DNA of 32,716 nucleotides, from NCBI GenBank assembly GCA_903856525.1, contig CAIOCH010000373.1, forward strand, positions 1 through 32,716, read 5' to 3'. Positions 32,379 through 32,716 of the stretch are shown in pieces. The notes under the pieces are model-generated. The model had not been told where the DNA came from. It saw nothing but the letters and a program-made list of their open reading frames with translations, and did not search any database. The DNA comes from an uncultured bacterium. Its GTDB lineage: Bacteria; Planctomycetota; Phycisphaerae; Phycisphaerales; SM1A02. Position numbers and translations under genes: made by a program. Numbering within the stretch: the stretch's first letter is position 1; each line of letters starts with the position of its first letter.

Positions 32379-32716
32379 ATGCGTTGTATTGTCCGACCTA
32401 CATTTAGGGATGGGTGACAGTAAACCAAAACGGATTCTTGAATTTCTTGAGACAATTAAAACTGACCTCCTTATTCTTAATGGCGATATTGTTGATATTG
32501 ATGCCATTAATCGTGGGAGTAAATGGAAGAATAAACATATGAAGGTAATCATTAAACTATTGGATATGTCCCGTAATACCGAGATTATCTATATTAGAGG
32601 GAACCACGATAATGATGTAAAAGACTTATACTCTTCCGGACTTGGGAACATTAAGTTTATGGATGAATATATCTATACCGTTGGAGATAAGAAATACCTT
32701 GTATTCCATGGAGATA
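32356..32716 (+). CDS. LpxH-like metallophosphoesterase, 3' end beyond the window
   Basis: The first 120 residues of a calcineurin-like phosphoesterase; the gene runs off the right edge. Metal-binding motifs are in order: VVLSDLHLG, LNGDIVDID, IRGNHDND and FHGD. Together these match UDP-2,3-diacylglucosamine diphosphatase (LpxH) and its close relatives rather than generic phosphatases; LpxH makes lipid X in lipid A synthesis. The ATG at 32356 overlaps the glycosyltransferase gene by 23 bases, so the two are co-transcribed. The pairing with a GT2 gene suggests a lipid or polysaccharide pathway. Base composition shows that it does not belong with the high-GC genes. Assignment to LpxH itself is tentative. 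Confidence 0.78.
   Translation, partial: MTTTIGYKCVVLSDLHLGMGDSKPKRILEFLETIKTDLLILNGDIVDIDAINRGSKWKNKHMKVIIKLLDMSRNTEIIYIRGNHDNDVKDLYSSGLGNIKFMDEYIYTVGDKKYLVFHGD

Noticed and set aside
1-32716. tRNA, rRNA, riboswitch, transposase, integrase or toxin-antitoxin genes
   Set aside because: None could be recognised on either strand; no cloverleaf with a conserved T-arm and no transposase or recombinase motifs were seen. Scanning was by eye, so a small ncRNA could be missed.

Overview
The window is about 32.1 kb of high-GC bacterial chromosome followed, after an abrupt break near 32115, by about 600 bases of AT-rich DNA from an unrelated source. The main part looks like a planctomycete, most probably of the Phycisphaerae type. 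The reasons are the high GC, the secreted proteins ending in paired dockerin-type calcium-loop repeats (DFDGNGVVDGADL), the proteins ending in a VPAPG + hydrophobic + RRRR sorting tail (PEP-CTERM-like), and a complete-looking peptidoglycan gene set (murD, ftsW, murG). This assignment is inference from gene content; no rRNA or other phylogenetic marker was read.

Layout. 1-1110 (-): 5' part of a polytopic membrane protein gene that runs off the left edge. 1175-8963 (+): a mannoside-use operon made of a GH38 alpha-mannosidase, a sodium/solute symporter and a GH2 beta-mannosidase, tightly spaced or overlapping. 9151-9999 (+): an unrecognised protein. 16501 down to 10044 (-): a run of six genes, ispF, a P-loop-kinase-like fusion protein, truA, a large secreted helical protein, a PIG-L deacetylase and a DedA membrane protein. 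16616-17101 (+): a small lipoprotein. 21724 down to 17127 (-): a dockerin-bearing metalloprotease, a DUF4190-like membrane protein and murD. 23318 down to 21888 (-): a second secreted dockerin protein.

27654 down to 23588 (-) is the most distinctive region: four consecutive paralogous secreted proteins of about 228-237 residues with PEP-CTERM-like tails. Each has its own Shine-Dalgarno, its own stem-loop in the leader and its own GC-rich intrinsic terminator. Then follow miaB (-) and, divergently, ftsW-murG (+) with a 4-base overlap.

Two expression modes are visible. Six genes have a -10-like hexamer ending 6-8 bases before the start codon, as expected for leaderless mRNAs (GH38, symporter, PIG-L, ispF, DUF4190 protein, ftsW). 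The secreted surface proteins and several others have ordinary Shine-Dalgarno leaders.

The right end (32115-32716) encodes the C-terminus of a family-2 glycosyltransferase and the start of an LpxH-like metallophosphoesterase, with AT-rich codon use. It interrupts a high-GC reading frame and is most simply a chimeric assembly joint. No tRNA, rRNA, CRISPR array, transposase or prophage gene was seen.
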